64,000 nt of DNA from Quillaja saponaria (GCA_029379385.1 CM055615.1:4836001-4900000), one strand, 5' to 3'; shown: positions 48,828 through 62,064, numbered from the stretch's first letter. Translations and numbers: made by a program. The notes: a model not told the origin generated them from the letters alone.

Positions 48828-49446
48828 CCTATAATATATATATATATTTTTCTGGTAAAACATTATATCCTAATTTTTAGTATAATAATAAGTTATAATT
48901 TAAATATGTCGATTTTAAATAAATCCTAAATATATTTTTCTAAGATTCCCATTCTTTTAATTTCTAAATTTTTAGTAGAACAATAAGTTGAAAATTACTA
49001 TATAATTTATCTTCATGTGGTGGCTAAATAAAAGAAAGAGAATATTAGGATTTTTTTTTGAAAATAGGGCCAAGATCGGGCTTGGGTTTCAAACCCACTC
49101 TGATACCATGTTAAATAAAATAGAATAAGGAAATGATTGTGGCCTTGATTGATATCTCAAAGCCTACATCCATAAGCTTTATTTATAGTAAATAATAAAA
49201 CAAAGACTTCCACATCTAAACAATGTGAGACTACACAATATAATAATATTATATTCCTAATACCTATAATATATATATATTTTTTCTGGTAAAACATTAT
49301 ATCCTAATTTTTAGTATAATAATAAGTTATAATTTAAATATGTCGATTTTAAATAAATCCTAAATATATATTTTCTAAGATTCCCATTCTTTTAATTTCT
49401 AAATTTTTTAGTAGAACAATAAGTTGAAAATTACTATATAATTTAT
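48576..49446 (+). repeat. 435-bp tandem duplication covering TRIM LTR, primer site and host flank
   Basis: Unit 1 (48576-49010) and unit 2 (49011-49446) are nearly identical. Each has CTT[T/C]ATGTGG.GGCTAAATAAAAG, the primer site, one LTR (48674-48827 and 49109-49262), the CCTAT duplication and about 180 bp of flank ending ACTATATAATTTAT. The result is three LTR copies in a row. The copied host flank shows the duplication happened after the TRIM inserted. Confidence 0.92.
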
Positions 49447-50140
49447 GATCGCTTGACTTATCATATGTGATTTAAAAATATAAGTATAATATTATGAGTA
49501 ACATTAAAATAATAAATAATGAAATTGATCAATAAAAACAATCAATCTAACTAAAATAAATGAATTCTTGATTTGATGATAAAAAATATGTCATTTTATT
49601 AGTAAACTAGTCTAGACACACTTGACCACTAATTTACAATAAAAAAATAATTAAGAGATTAATTTCGACAGATAAACCCAGGACACCAACAAAATAACAA
49701 GAAGTAAACCGTGAGATGCATGAAATAGAGAATACACCACTGAAATATCTCGCGTAAAAGTTTCCATATCCACAAATTAAATGTTAATGGTTTTAAAATG
49801 ATGTCGTATTGGACAATGGACCCTATGTGGATATGAAAATCATTGCAGTGGTTTTATTTGGATGCATGCTTGTAAAGTAAATATGTAGTTGGATCAGCTA
49901 ATTTTTTCCCCGGTCCGATCAAAGGACGCTAAGACCAAAAATTTGTAGTGATTTTACTACTTATAGCCTCTTTCAAATAAAGTTCAAAAAAGAAAAAATT
50001 AATAATAATGAAAAACAATGTTTGAATTATACATATGTTTTTAAAGAATATGAGTTGTTTTATCAATTCTAAAACAATTGTTTTTTTTTCTTTCTTCCAG
50101 TTGAAATATTATTATTTGAAAATAATTATAAATTTACATT
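49447..50140. other. intergenic DNA
   Basis: AT-rich, nothing recognised. Confidence 0.4.
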
Positions 50141-50145
50141 TATTT

Positions 50146-50654
50146 ATATACTAGAATCCTTGTATGTATTCTTGCGCATGCTTATATGTTATTTATTTTG
50201 AGTAAACACTGTAAATTTCTTTTGTAAAAAGACTAAAAGTTTGTCAATCTTAAAATTTTACACTCAAATAGAGAACGCATATGAGTGTGAAGAATTTACA
50301 CTCATGTAGAGGAGTATGTCCCAAGTAGAACTTGACATGTTGGTATACAAGTAGGTGCGAAAACAAACTTACACACCATAAGAGGAGTTCTTGCAGGAAA
50401 TAATTTTAAACCTTTTATCTAAAGAGGAAAAAGCATCCGAGCATGCACTCTTGTGCATGCAATGATGCTAGTATAAAAAATAAAATAATAATAAATAAAT
50501 AAATTTACATGGCTTACCATAAATTTTAAAAAATAAAAATAAAAAATTTGAGTAAGCGCAAGAGCGCATGCGAGGCAGCTGGTATATTAAAAGAACTTTA
50601 TAAAACTTATCTTGAATTAAAAAATAAAAAATGCATCTAAGCATGCGCTCAAGG
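50146..50654. mobile_element. cluster of Helitron-like hairpin/CTAG(T) termini
   Basis: At 50441-50472 a perfect hairpin GCATGCAC-TCTT-GTGCATGC is followed by AATGATG and CTAG|T, a Helitron-type 3' end. Related copies are CATGCGCTCAAGGATGCTAGT (about 50644-50664 region), GCGCAAGAGCGC...CAGCTGG|T (about 50557-50583), and an inverted one reading TATACTAGAATCCTTG at about 50146. The first and inverted copies also form terminal inverted repeats (TATACTAG). Whether these are stacked Helitron ends or a MITE family using the same termini is open. Confidence 0.4.
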
Positions 50655-50664
50655 ATGCTAGTAT

Positions 50665-53019
50665 AAAAGAATTTTACACATTTTTTCTGAAAAAAAAGAA
50701 GCACATTATCACAAAAAATTAGATTTTTTCTAAGATACAAAAGGAAGATAAAATATGTTATACTACTTATAACAATTGTCTTAATATATTCAAAATAACA
50801 CGTGATTAGTTTGGCGCTATTATCTTTTATTTTATCTATAGTCTATCTTGTGCATAACAAATTTTTATTGTCATCTATGTCTTATATTTGTTGGCCCAAA
50901 TGTTCTACCATGCAGCCATAGAACCAAAAATACAATTAACTTTTATCACAAACTAATCTGCATAAAAAAATTATTATTATGTAATAAATTTAGATTATCT
51001 TGTGAGGTCCCTATACACCTCTTTATTGATAATATCTTGACACTTGTAAAATTATAAAAATACATTAAAATCTTGAAATTCTTGTGTTTAATATGTAAGC
51101 CAATTTAAATGTAAATAAATAATGCTAATAAATCATATTGTAGTTTATTTGGGGTGTACAACGTCAAGAGAAAAATCATATGAGCACATGCTTATGCATG
51201 TGCGAATACGGTTAATTTTTATCAAGACATGATGGGTAAATTAAGATGCATAGAGTTCAATGAAATTAACGGATTTGGCTTAAAACACTTGGCATGACTT
51301 GCAATTCAAAAATTATTATGGAATATCTTTTTGTTTTCGAGGATTTTAAATTTGAGATTGAGCAGATCAATTTTTGCGTTTTCTATAGAGGGTGATCGTT
51401 TGTAACGACTTAAGCATGATAGTTAATTGCAAAATTTTGCATACAAACACAGAGATCTAAAGGCCATAGCTATATAACTAATTTAACTTAAAAAGAAATT
51501 GCGCTACAGTATTCTCTTTTTTCTTTTTACTAACCAAATGCACTCTTTTAATTTTGCACAGAGATTTTTCAGTTTGTAATACTGAAATACAGATTTGATG
51601 AGTGACAAAGTAATATTTTTTTAAAAAAAATAAATTTATTTTGAAATTTAAAAAATTATTTCATTTAAAAAAATAATGTGTTTGATTAATGCAGAAATCG
51701 CAATTGCATCAAATATCAAGCATCAATTGCACCAAAAAAAAATAAAAAATTAAAAAGAAGAGTCAAAATTGAAATTCTTATCATAGACTAACAAAAGGTC
51801 AAACTTGATGACACATGGACATATATAGAAACATTTAATGAGCATTTTTTTTTATTATTATCATGAAGTGCAATTAACACTGTAATCGTCACTATCACCA
51901 CCAATGGTTACATGTTCTACTATCTTCTTTATACCTACCTCCTAATTCGCTCACTCTTCTGACGTCATTCTCCGAAGCTGGCACAACCAAAAGAAAGCTG
52001 CCTAAATAGAGCTAAGTTCTTCAATCCTTCATCACCTTCAATTCCACTACTTTCCTCAATCCCTAATCGCTTTTGGTGCATAGCACCCTCGCCATCATCT
52101 GCCAAGTAACATCCTGGCACAAGGTTCACAATGCAGACAACATGAGCCTTTTTCCCAGAATGATAGAAGAAGCAGAGTTTGTTGAGCTCAGATATTTGAG
52201 GTATGTAAATAAGAGTAAAAAATAGAATAGAAGCTCCAAATAAACATAATGAATGCATCTAATATATTCACTTCATGGCTAAATTATATAATAAACATCC
52301 TAAAACTGTCAAGAGCTCATTTCCTTTGGGGGAGGGGGAGAGGAGGATACGTATGTCTGTCTATATTCTTTGAAACCCATACCTTAGGAAAACCTTAAGA
52401 CACCAAAGTGTCAAGAGCAGTGAATGAACGCATGCAAGTATAAGCAATTATGGAATCTTCAGCTATCCACAACCAAATCCAAGTCTACCAGTGAAAAAAA
52501 AAGAAGATAAAAAGCAAGGAGATGTCACGAAGAACAAACCATGTCATCGAAGTGCATATTGTAATCATCTTCATCCAACCATTTTGTTATTTAACAGAAT
52601 CAATTATTCATAGTAAGAATTCCTCCAAAATTATAATAGTCAATTGAAATACAAAAAAGCTAAATTTTTTTTAGTGTCTAAAATTTTCTATTAAGTCTGC
52701 TGCCAAAAGAAGAAGAAGAAAAAAAAAAAAAAAACCAGTCACCAAAGGCTAAATATTACCTCAAAAAGGTTAATCAACAACCAAGAATATCCTTTCAAAA
52801 TAAACAATAAGACCGAGCAACCAATGATATGAAAAAAAAAAAAAAAAAAAAAATTCCATACATTGTCAGTGTAAATTGGTAAATGACACAATATTTGAAA
52901 GGAAAAAAAAAAATACATGCATAAGAGGTTCAAATACTAACACTTTCTTCAAATGTTGGAGCTTACTTATTGAAGAAGTTCTAAAATAGTGGCCTAGGGA
53001 AGACAATTGTCTTTTCGCA
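50665..53019. other. intergenic DNA
   Basis: No supported gene. A perfect palindromic hairpin GCACATGC-TTAT-GCATGTGC lies at about 51183-51202. Minus frame 51965-52258 contains a hydrophilic segment but no recognised domain. Poly-A runs sit at 52720-52733 and 52831-52851. Confidence 0.4.
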
Positions 53020-53825
53020 CTAAGATTTGAGCTTCAAAATGCGCAACTCTATAAATACATTCAATCTCACATGGGCTCTGGTAAATACCCATTTTTGTTG
53101 CTTTTCTTCATCTCCGACTCTGAAATGCTGAGGAAGATATATAGCAAGAATAAGATATAAAAGTCCTCCACAAAAAGAGAAACACAAAAGCTGAAAAGAG
53201 AGACAAAATACCTTACAACAGAAAGGCACCATGAGATTATGAATACTTCGCGTGACAGGGACAATACAACCATCTATCTGTAGAAAATCGTAATTTGGAT
53301 TTGTTTGCTGACTATATTGTCGCAATTCTCTCTCGCCTATTTCTCATCATCAACACAAATTAGATGTTGTGTTGACTAAACATGATTCTTGACCAGCAAA
53401 TTAGAAAATGAACATAATTACCATAAGCACAATCACCCAACTTTTTAGATTTAAGTTTTTAAGGGGACAAAAAATAATGAACTAACAACCTGAAAATGAA
53501 ACCCATACAACTAACCCATAAGTCATCAGAACAAACTGGTGGTGTCACTAGTCCTAAACATCAACCAAAAGTTATTAATCAGGGAGATCTATTAAGACTC
53601 AATTCTTGAAAGTTGAAACATCATAAACATAATAAGCATTGTATATCACTGGTTATCATAGCTGCTGAAAGGACTATTAATACACCTTATTTCTGGTAAA
53701 TACCCTTTTTGTTGCTTTTCTTCATCTCAAATCTGAAATGCTAAGAAAGATAGATATCAGGAGTAACATATAAAAGTCGTTCACAAAAAGAGAAATGTAA
53801 AAGCTGAAAGGAGGGAATAAAAACC
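53020..53825 (-). pseudogene. exon-like blocks with a ~138-bp direct repeat, unidentified
   Basis: The minus-strand block about 53218-53336 reads QQTNPNYDFLQIDGCIVPV and ends at a donor-like CTGTTGTAAG|GTATTT. A second block near 53095 reads VGDEEKQQKWVFTRAHVRL. Sequence 53077-53215 is repeated at 53692-53825 (TCTGGTAAATACCC, TGTTGCTTTTCTTCATCTC, CACAAAAAGAGAAA). This suggests a partly duplicated gene relic on the minus strand. I do not recognise the protein. Confidence 0.3.
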
Positions 53826-54409
53826 ATTGAAAGCAATGAACTAACAACATGCAAACAAAACAATCCTGAAATATAATGCCAGAAAACAAAACAATGGTAG
53901 GGCAATGAGAGAAAACATCATTGCAGCATATAAGCTGTTGACGTACAACTCCTTCTATGTTCTACCTAATAACTTCATTATTTATCTTCACTCGTGGGCA
54001 AACATGAATAAAGAAATAGGCAAAAAATAAAATATAAAAATGACTGACTGTAGTTTCAGCTATAGAATAAACGAAAATGAAAGAGCAGGAAAATGAGTAA
54101 ACCATCAAGGTGTAACCACAGAAAACCTCAAACTGAATCCAGCAACAATTCATCAACAATTACTTTATTTTCTCTTGTTTATTTTGTGTATATTGTCCCT
54201 TAAAGCTGATAAAGAAATTAAAAAAGTAAGAAGAATAGAGAATTAAAAAAAGAAAAGAAAAAGGAAGAAGTATTAATAAGAGAGCAAGTACAAAGGAAGA
54301 GGGTGAGAGTCCTCCTATCAGAACAGAGAATTAAAAAAACAAAAAAAAAAAACAAAGGATAGAAGGCAAGCTAAAACCAAATTGCTAGCCAAGCACGCTG
54401 CAAATTACC

Positions 54410-54465
54410 TGGAGTCCTCCTACTCAATGCATCTGACACGATGTTTGCCTTTCCAAACATGGTTA
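54410..54465 (-). mobile_element. Ty3/gypsy RNase H scrap
   Basis: Minus-strand translation GKANIVSDALSRRTP matches the conserved end of plant Ty3/gypsy RNase H (KANxVADALSR). Only this short piece is recognisable. Confidence 0.65.
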
Positions 54466-54846
54466 CTATATTATATGATAAATTCCTCATCTAATTTATA
54501 GAAACAAATAAATATTTCAAAATTTCGGGCAATTCTATCCATTAAACTCTTCATGGCCATAACAATGAAAATTTGGATCCCTGCTCCACTTCCTGCTCAA
54601 TCATACATGGAGAATGTCACAAAAGTTTATTTTTATTTTTATTTTTATATATTATATAAATTAAAAAAGGCAGCAGAGCATAGTCCAAAAAGTTTCTACA
54701 GGGTCTATTTGAGTTTCTTCATCCAATTGAAGATACCTTTCTATTCTTTTTGAGAGGTCAAGTTTTATGGAGTGGCCATGCTTGTGGTCAACGGCTCCTA
54801 CCTTCTTGGTAGTATTTTTTTTTTTCCCTTGAAATTTATCAGGATT

Positions 54847-55330
54847 TCAAATAAAAAGTTCCTCAAAAGAATAGCATGACATAATTAATACAAAAAAAAA
54901 AAAAAAATTACCACGAAGAATGCTCCCTAGACCTGCAGGATACTGAGAGAAAACATGCAAACTAAGACCAAGGTTGATACTATGATTTGCCAACCAGTAG
55001 GAATTCCCCTCTCTGTAGATATAACTAAAAGAGACTTCCCAGTCTTGATACAAGAGGTTCCTACAACTGAGAATAAGACCAATATACAGATGGAAATCAG
55101 ACCCTCTTTTGTGACTTAGTCTAAGGCAACTGTAGAGTCCAAATCAAACTTTACTTTTTTGAACCCCATTTGCCAAGCAAAAAGGAGACCATGACAGACG
55201 CTTAAAAGTAGGCCACACTATTTGATCCTAAACCCAGATTAACAGCAAATCCACTCAAACATTCCCCAAAGTCTCACGAATGAGACTATCACAACCAGCA
55301 ACAATACCATTCCATTTAAAGCATCTCTTA
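54847..55330 (-). mobile_element. L1-type LINE fragment, C-terminal RNase H domain
   Basis: Minus-strand pieces read LLFAWQMGFKKVKFDLDST, then QDWEVSFSYIYREGN, YWLANHSINLGLSLHVF and PAGLGSILRGN. They follow the order of the RNase H domain at the end of plant L1 ORF2. Stops and a frameshift break it. An A/T run near 54895 may mark a tail or a later insertion. Confidence 0.75.
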
Positions 55331-55334
55331 GGAC

Positions 55335-55727
55335 CAGACCATAGTTACCAGGCATAGTTACCAGGCACGCGGTACGTTATGGGACGTGTAATGGGAACGG
55401 GAACAAGGAACACTACCTAGGAAAAACATGGTTCGGTAGGGGTAGGCTTAGTTAGTTTGCTATATCAGGACATGATTCGCTTAAAATATATATTCTGTTT
55501 GCTATACTAACACAAGTTATGTTATGGTAATTGAAATAATTAAATACATATCATTAAAAAAAAATTAATGTCAAATTTGCATAAAATGATCAATAAATAA
55601 CAAGCCAACAAAAAAAGATTTTGGAATTACAAAAAGCTTCATACATAAAACTGTTTCAAAGAGTCCAGACTTCTATTAACCAAAATACAATATGCATAAA
55701 ACTATAAGCTAGAGAATAATTTATTTT
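55335..55727. other. 3' side of the hAT relic, with a short tandem repeat
   Basis: CATAGTTACCAGG is present twice in tandem (about 55341-55366). GC-rich words such as CACGCGGTACG and GGGACGTGTAATGGGAACGGG follow; they may belong to a transposon end. No paired terminus was identified. Confidence 0.35.
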
Positions 55728-57949
55728 TATTTCTTCTTTCTCTTCCCTGGTGCATTTTTCCCCTGTCCTTTTAGACCAACGCCTTCTTCATCTGCCTTTT
55801 GAAAATCAATAAAATCATTCTCCAAAGAACTCCATTTCATATCCTCCATTCTTAGGGTTGAATCCTCCAATTTAGTATTTTCAGGATCCATATCCCATTT
55901 CTTATATGGCCCTTCTTTGTAATGATCACAAAAACGTGATTAGAGATGAATGTTTGAATGAATAAAAACCAACTTATCAGCTCTTGTGCAATTCAGTCTA
56001 TTCCTCTTTATATTATGAATATAGGAGTATGTACTCCAATATCTTTCAACTGAAGAACTACTTATTGGTTGTGACAAAACCTACTTTGCTACCTCTGCCA
56101 ATTCAGGAGTTTCAGACCCATATGTTGACCACCAATCAATTGAATCCATAGTAACTGCATCAGTTTAAGCTGCAGCCATAGCATAAATTCCCTTCTTCAT
56201 GTGAAAAGTTACAAATTGCTCACACAAAAGTTTTTTTTCTCTTTCATTTTCAGCAATCCTATCAAATGTTTCCATGACACCCATTACAACTTCCCTATCA
56301 AGATTAGGAGCTCTTCTATCAATTCCTCTAGGTGCTTGTTTGGCAAGATAAGCATGATCATAAAATCGTGGAGTGAGTGCAAAACCTAGACAATGCATAG
56401 GGATATTCATTTTTTCCCACCTACCTAGCAAAATTTTTTCCATTGTGGGGTAGTCAGCAACATATTTGTTACTTCTCATAAAATCTTTTATCTCACCAAG
56501 TAAATTATGCATTCTTTCATAAATCTCTCCCATTTTTGCACCTTCCCCATGACAAAATTTAATTAACAAATAAATTGGTTTTGTGATGGTGATGACATTT
56601 TCAACATCATCCCAAAAATCATCACTGCTAATAGTGTCAACAACTAGTGCACCCATTATTTGTTTATTTTCATCTCCCTGCTTCACCCATTCTTTCCATG
56701 TCTTAAGAACTATCGTGGTAGCAAGAGCCTCTTTACAAACAACCAACCTCTTCAATAAAATGTAATGTGAGGCAAATCTTGTCTTTGCAACTTTCAATAA
56801 CTCTAATCGTGATTGACTTCTAAAAATTGCCAAAGATTGTGAATGGTTATTGAAATACTTGACTATATTTTTTCCCCTTTTATAAGTATTTCTCAACCAC
56901 TCAAAATTATTGGCAAAATATTCAAAAATCAAATTCAGTGTATGGACAACACAGGGAGACCAAAAAATGTGTTTGAGTACCTTTTCAATTTCTTTACCAG
57001 CAACTTTGAAATTTCCAGCGTTGTCTGTGACTACTTGAAGAAAATTTGAAGGTCCAACTTCTTCAATTGCTTTCAGCAAATATTCAACAATGGCAAATCC
57101 TGTTTTTTTCAATTCCTAAGAAGTCATCAGTATATAGAAACATGGCTCCATGGCTGTTTACTGCAATTACATTGATAAGTGGTCGATGCTTGACATTGGA
57201 CCATCCATCTGATACAATTGAACATCCTTGATTGTACCATGTGTCTTTGATAGGTGTTAAATCCTTCTCAACATTGCTTTTGCATTCATCTGAAAGTGTA
57301 GTTCTGGCCTTTTCAAATGAGGGAGGTTTGTAACCTTCAGGACCTCTGTTAATGCCTGACACCATTTCACAAAGTTGAGGATTTCGTAGAACATTAAAAA
57401 GAATGCCATTAGCGCACAATCCCTTCATCACTTTCAAATCCACCATATCCCTTCCCATTATACCGAGGCAATCTATAATGGGTTTGGCAGGAACTGGTGG
57501 CTTTTAGTAATAGTAGAGCTTTTTAAAGATGATGACACCCTGACTTCTCTACTTCTTAGACCTTTTTTCTTGTCCTTTCATACTCATCTCAATTGTTCAT
57601 TAGTACAGGACAATGTTGGATTGGAGATCTTGTCCCAGGTGGAACACTAAAAAACTGATAATGGATTCTAGTATAAGAACTGATGTAGCGTTTTTTGCAA
57701 TATTTGCATTCCTATGACTTTGATCCTCTTGGATTTTTTGACGATGCTGCACCTAGTAAAGTGACTTCATTCCACAATGGCTTTACTTTGGAATCTGGTT
57801 GTGGATGTGATTGTGGATGAGGTGGCTTCTCAGTTGGTTGAGATTGAGACTCTTGGACCATATCAATTTCTTCATCATTCCTCACTTGAAATTTCATGCA
57901 TATTATCACTATCTTCAAATGAATGGGGTCTCTGGCTTTCTCTTTCCAT
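55728..57949 (-). pseudogene. hAT-family transposase pseudogene (BED finger, DUF659, dimerisation domain)
   Basis: The minus strand shows the full order of a plant hAT transposase. A BED zinc finger (LWNEVTLLGAASS then ECKYCKKRY) comes first, then the DUF659 catalytic region (IVSDGWSNVKHRPLINV; VVTDNAGNFKVAGKEIE; SPCVVHTLNLIFEYFA), then the hAT C-terminal dimerisation region (SSSSVERYWSTYSYIHNIK) and a basic tail. Breaks: a frame change soon after the first ATG (57949), a stop just before the BED cysteines, a one-base length change in an A run near 57112, a TAA at 56165 and a TAG about 75 codons from the end. It would bind and cut DNA as a transposase if intact. It cannot make one here. Confidence 0.9.
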
Positions 57950-60900
57950 GGACCATTTTAACAAAGCACAAAGCTAGAAGCGTAGATTAAAGAATCAGCT
58001 AGAGGGTTATGCAATTCGAACGTGTAATGCTTGATATATAAAGAATTGTAATTAAGAGACAGTTGATTAGTGGTACTGTTGTAGTTAATTTGTAATTAAA
58101 CTCTCATGTGAAAGAGTGCAAATTTTATTCCCAATGTCTTTGAATTCTCTACCAACTCTTATATATATATATATTAAAAAAAAACGTTTTTGTGTTGAAA
58201 TATAAGGAACTATCATTATTATTATTATTTTGCTAAAAATTATAAGAAATTGTTAGAAGCTAACTAATTATATATATAATTTAAATCAATTATAAGATTT
58301 TTTTTCTTTTACGATGTTGAGTTCTTTAACATTAGAATTGTCTTTCTATTAAATAATTAAATTATTTATTATCAGATAATTATATTGTTTGTAATTAAAT
58401 TATTTATTATTGGATAATAAAATTGTTTGTCATTAGATAGTTAAATTATTTGATATTAGATAGGCTAAGTTGATTTATATTGGCCTAATCCTATGTTGAA
58501 TGTCCTTCCCAATGAGCAACAATTGGTAAGGTACCTAAATAATATGGATTATGTTATTTGATCATATTATACTTTTATAAAGACTATATGATAGTTATAG
58601 TGATATTAAACCTTATGCCTTATGATGATAAGTTGTTACTTTTATATAAGGTTCCTTCATAATGTAGAAAATTGAATTAGTCTAATATGTTCATATAGGA
58701 GTATAAGGATATCTTATGTAATAAGATGTACATGATAATAAATATACTTGATATGTTATAGAAATCAAATCTATCTTGTAGCTTGATCAAGTTAAATTTG
58801 AACTTGAATTACTTTAGTAGTGATGTGCTAGTTAGAAATAACTGTGTTGCAAACTTAAAACTACACCCCTTCATATGTGTTGAGTTGATCATATTAAAAT
58901 TCAAGTGCAATTACTTAAGTGATACTTTATTTGAATTTTCATTGAATCTATGGTTAAGAATATAAATTATTCATTGGCTGAGTTTATGTTGTGATTTAAT
59001 TTGTGAAGATGAATGATAAATTGATTATTACAAGATTATATGACTAATTGATCATATGAATGATTGAAAATTAGTTAGGATTTAAACTTATATATGCTCT
59101 ATGTAAAGTATAAGTCGAATGTTATTGTGTTAATTAATTATTGTTATTAGTCAAGATAAGATGTTTAATAAATTTATAAAATTATAGTTTAATTAATTCT
59201 TACTCATGTTCATGAAAAATATATAATAGTAAATATTTCTTAGTTTGTGATTTTTGGTACAATTTAATGCCTTTTGGTATTTCTTCGATCTTTTTCTTTT
59301 TCTTTCTTTGTACATATTACTAAAAAAAACCATCCATATACATATTTATTATAAAGCTTTTCATTACAAAAATAATTTCCTTTATTTTCATGATTATCTC
59401 TTCTGTTTTTTTTTTTTTCTTTCATAATCTTGTTCTGTTTTTTTTCTTTTTTCTTTTTATAAAATTAGTTTCAACCTCTTTTTATGAAAAAACTAAAACT
59501 TACAGACCTTATAAAAATGCGTATATATATAATATTTTTCATATGATGAGAATCTATATTTTGTTAAGATATTGAATTTATTCTTAATTTAATAAATATA
59601 AAATTTTATAGTAAAATATGGTTTAACATTTTATATTTAATTAAAAAGATATTTTTTGAATCTAAATTCAGGATTTTCTAAACCTCTTTGTATTTGTAGT
59701 TTATCTCTTATGTAATTATATTGCATTATTTTAGAAAGTAATTATAAGAGTATAATTATTAATGTTGCCATATATTTTGTCAAAAAGAATTAACACATAT
59801 ACTATTTATTATAATATCTTTAGATAATTAAAACTATTTAAAATTATTTGGAACAATCTGCAACAAAAGTAAGTATAATATATAATAGTGAGTTAATTTA
59901 TTTCTTTTAGTTGTGTCAAATTAATCTTTTTTTTTTTTTTTTTTCATGTACAAGTAACCAAATTGAGTTGATATAGTTTATTAATAAAATTTGTAGTATT
60001 TACACACTTATTAACAATAAATTATTTCCTAGTATAAGATATTATTATTGAATTTAAAATAATACCGAATATTTTTTTTTTATTAACAAAGAATTATTAA
60101 ATATTTTAATACTTAAGTAACTCAAGTCAAAATATATTATAATATATTTACCCCGTTCATATTAATTTTTTTATTATCAAAACATACAATATAATATATC
60201 TTTAAAATAATCTTTGGTTTCAAAAACAATTTTTTATTTAGGTTATGTAAGCAATTAAATTTTACATATTCTCATTTATATTAATAATTTAATTTTTTTT
60301 AACCTTTATTCCCTCAAAAGATTAATTTTTCTTAAAAAAAATTATTTTGATAATGTCATTCTTGAGAAAGCTGTCCTTTTTATTTTATTTTATTGATGAT
60401 ATATTAATCAGCTAATTATACAATTATTAAAAGATCCACATAAGATACAAAATAAAAAAAATATTTATATTCTTTGACATCTCAAGAGATGCTTTTTGGT
60501 AATATGACATTTCTTTATTGTTTTTGGCCAGCCAACCTCTCACCTTAAACCTCAAACCTCCAAACTTCAAATTCCAATATCTTCATTCCTCTTCTTAAAA
60601 TTTGAACACACTCTTTCTTTCCTTTATATTTTTTATTTGGTAAAAAAATATTCTCTCACAATCATAAAATGACAAAGGCGTTTTTCACAAAACCTTCCTT
60701 CTACTGCCTCTGCATCCACTGAGCTACTCCTTTCTTCTAAAGTTGTTTCCCTTCTCATCCAGCAAGCTTCTTTGAGCTTTGAGTCTTCGACTACTGTCAG
60801 CAAGGCGTGATGGCATGTGAATTGCGATCCCAAGTCTGGATCTTAAAGAAAATAGATAAAAAATTGTGAGTCGCCAATTTTCACGATCTGGATCGCGAAC

Positions 60901-61730
60901 CACAGTGATCCAGTGCGAAAAAGTTTAGCAAATTGGGACTTAAGATCCGAATCATGGTTTCCAGTGAGTGCTAGCGTTCCTGGTAAATATGGACCAGGCC
61001 AAGAAATTAATTTTAAAGTCATAGGAACTACATGACCTTTAAGCAATGGAGAGTTTCAAATTGCTTAGGCATCAGACAAAAGGACAGAGACAAGATTACA
61101 AGGAACGACAAAAGAATGAGAATGTGTATGTTTTAGAACATCTAGGCCCACGCGAAATAATTTTTATTCGTATACAATAATTCTAAATAATGACGAATTT
61201 TTTGTTTTTTTTGTTTTAGTGGATTGATGGAGAATGCTCAAAGTTGCAACTGCCCAGAAACAACAACTACAAAAAACCCAATTTTACCTCACAACATTAG
61301 GAGCTTATGATGAATGATCAAATCTGCCATGGCCTAGATTTCTCCGTGGTTGAGATAGGTCATCTACTGGTTTTGGAATTAAGAATCCAAATTGGCCTAG
61401 TCATCAAACAGGAAAGCACCACATATATTAGTTTGGTAATATTTTTGTTTTATTTTACTACTTCAATTTGGTATTTTAGCTTATCCAAAACAAAGAAGTC
61501 AAGGAAGTTCAAAACCCATCCCCATTCAACACTGCCGTCTAACATGTTCACAAGTCCCCAATTCAAAAACAGAAGTGGAAGACTCAGACCTCAGAACTCA
61601 GAACTCAAAACACACAGGCATAAAGGTATAGATTAATCGCTCTCTCCAGATTTGGTGATATAAATCAAAACAGATACATGGGCTCAGGTTATAAGAATAT
61701 GGGCCGAGAAAACTAATAAAACTCTATCCA
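57950..61730. other. AT-rich intergenic DNA
   Basis: About 3.8 kb without a supported gene. T runs occur at 59408-59419 and 59929-59943. Minus frames at 60633-60833 and 60843-61046 overlap a GC-richer patch (60680-61000) with no domain. The patch has near-palindromic words around GATCTGGATCGCGAACCACAG, possibly a transposon end. Confidence 0.4.
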
Positions 61731-61739
61731 AGATGCTGC

Positions 61740-62049
61740 GTTTTAGTTATAATGCATTAGTGAAGTAGTTGGACCGTTAGTATGTTATTAGCTGGCTTTA
61801 CCTAGTGGTAGCCATTATAGCAGTTTCTCTCTCCCCTAATGGTTACCCACTTTCTGATTCATGGGGTTAGTTAAATACTATAAACTGTAATCAATCATTA
61901 TGTTTTTGATGATTGAAATTGGTTTCTGCCAAAGTTTCTCTCTGGTTCTTTCTCTTTCAATCTCTTTGCTAATCCTTGAATTTACCTCAATCTTGAAGGG
62001 TTTGTCCACTAGCGTTACTAGTCTGGATTTGCAAGATTAAGCCTTATCA
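61740..62049 (+). repeat. probable 5' LTR of a Ty3/gypsy element
   Basis: The region ends ...GCCTTATCA directly before a primer-binding site. It is rich in CTCTCT words typical of LTR leaders. The left boundary is a guess. Confidence 0.5.
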
Positions 62050-62052
62050 ATT

Positions 62053-62064
62053 TGGTATCAAAGC
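62053..62064 (+). other. tRNA-Met primer-binding site of the gypsy element
   Basis: TGGTATCAAAGC, one G-to-A step from the consensus TGGTATCAGAGC. Confidence 0.8.

Noticed and set aside
55335..58030. Terminal inverted repeats of the hAT element
   Set aside because: Words such as ACGTGTAATG occur on both sides (about 55384 and 58020), but in direct rather than inverted orientation and without an 8-bp duplication.
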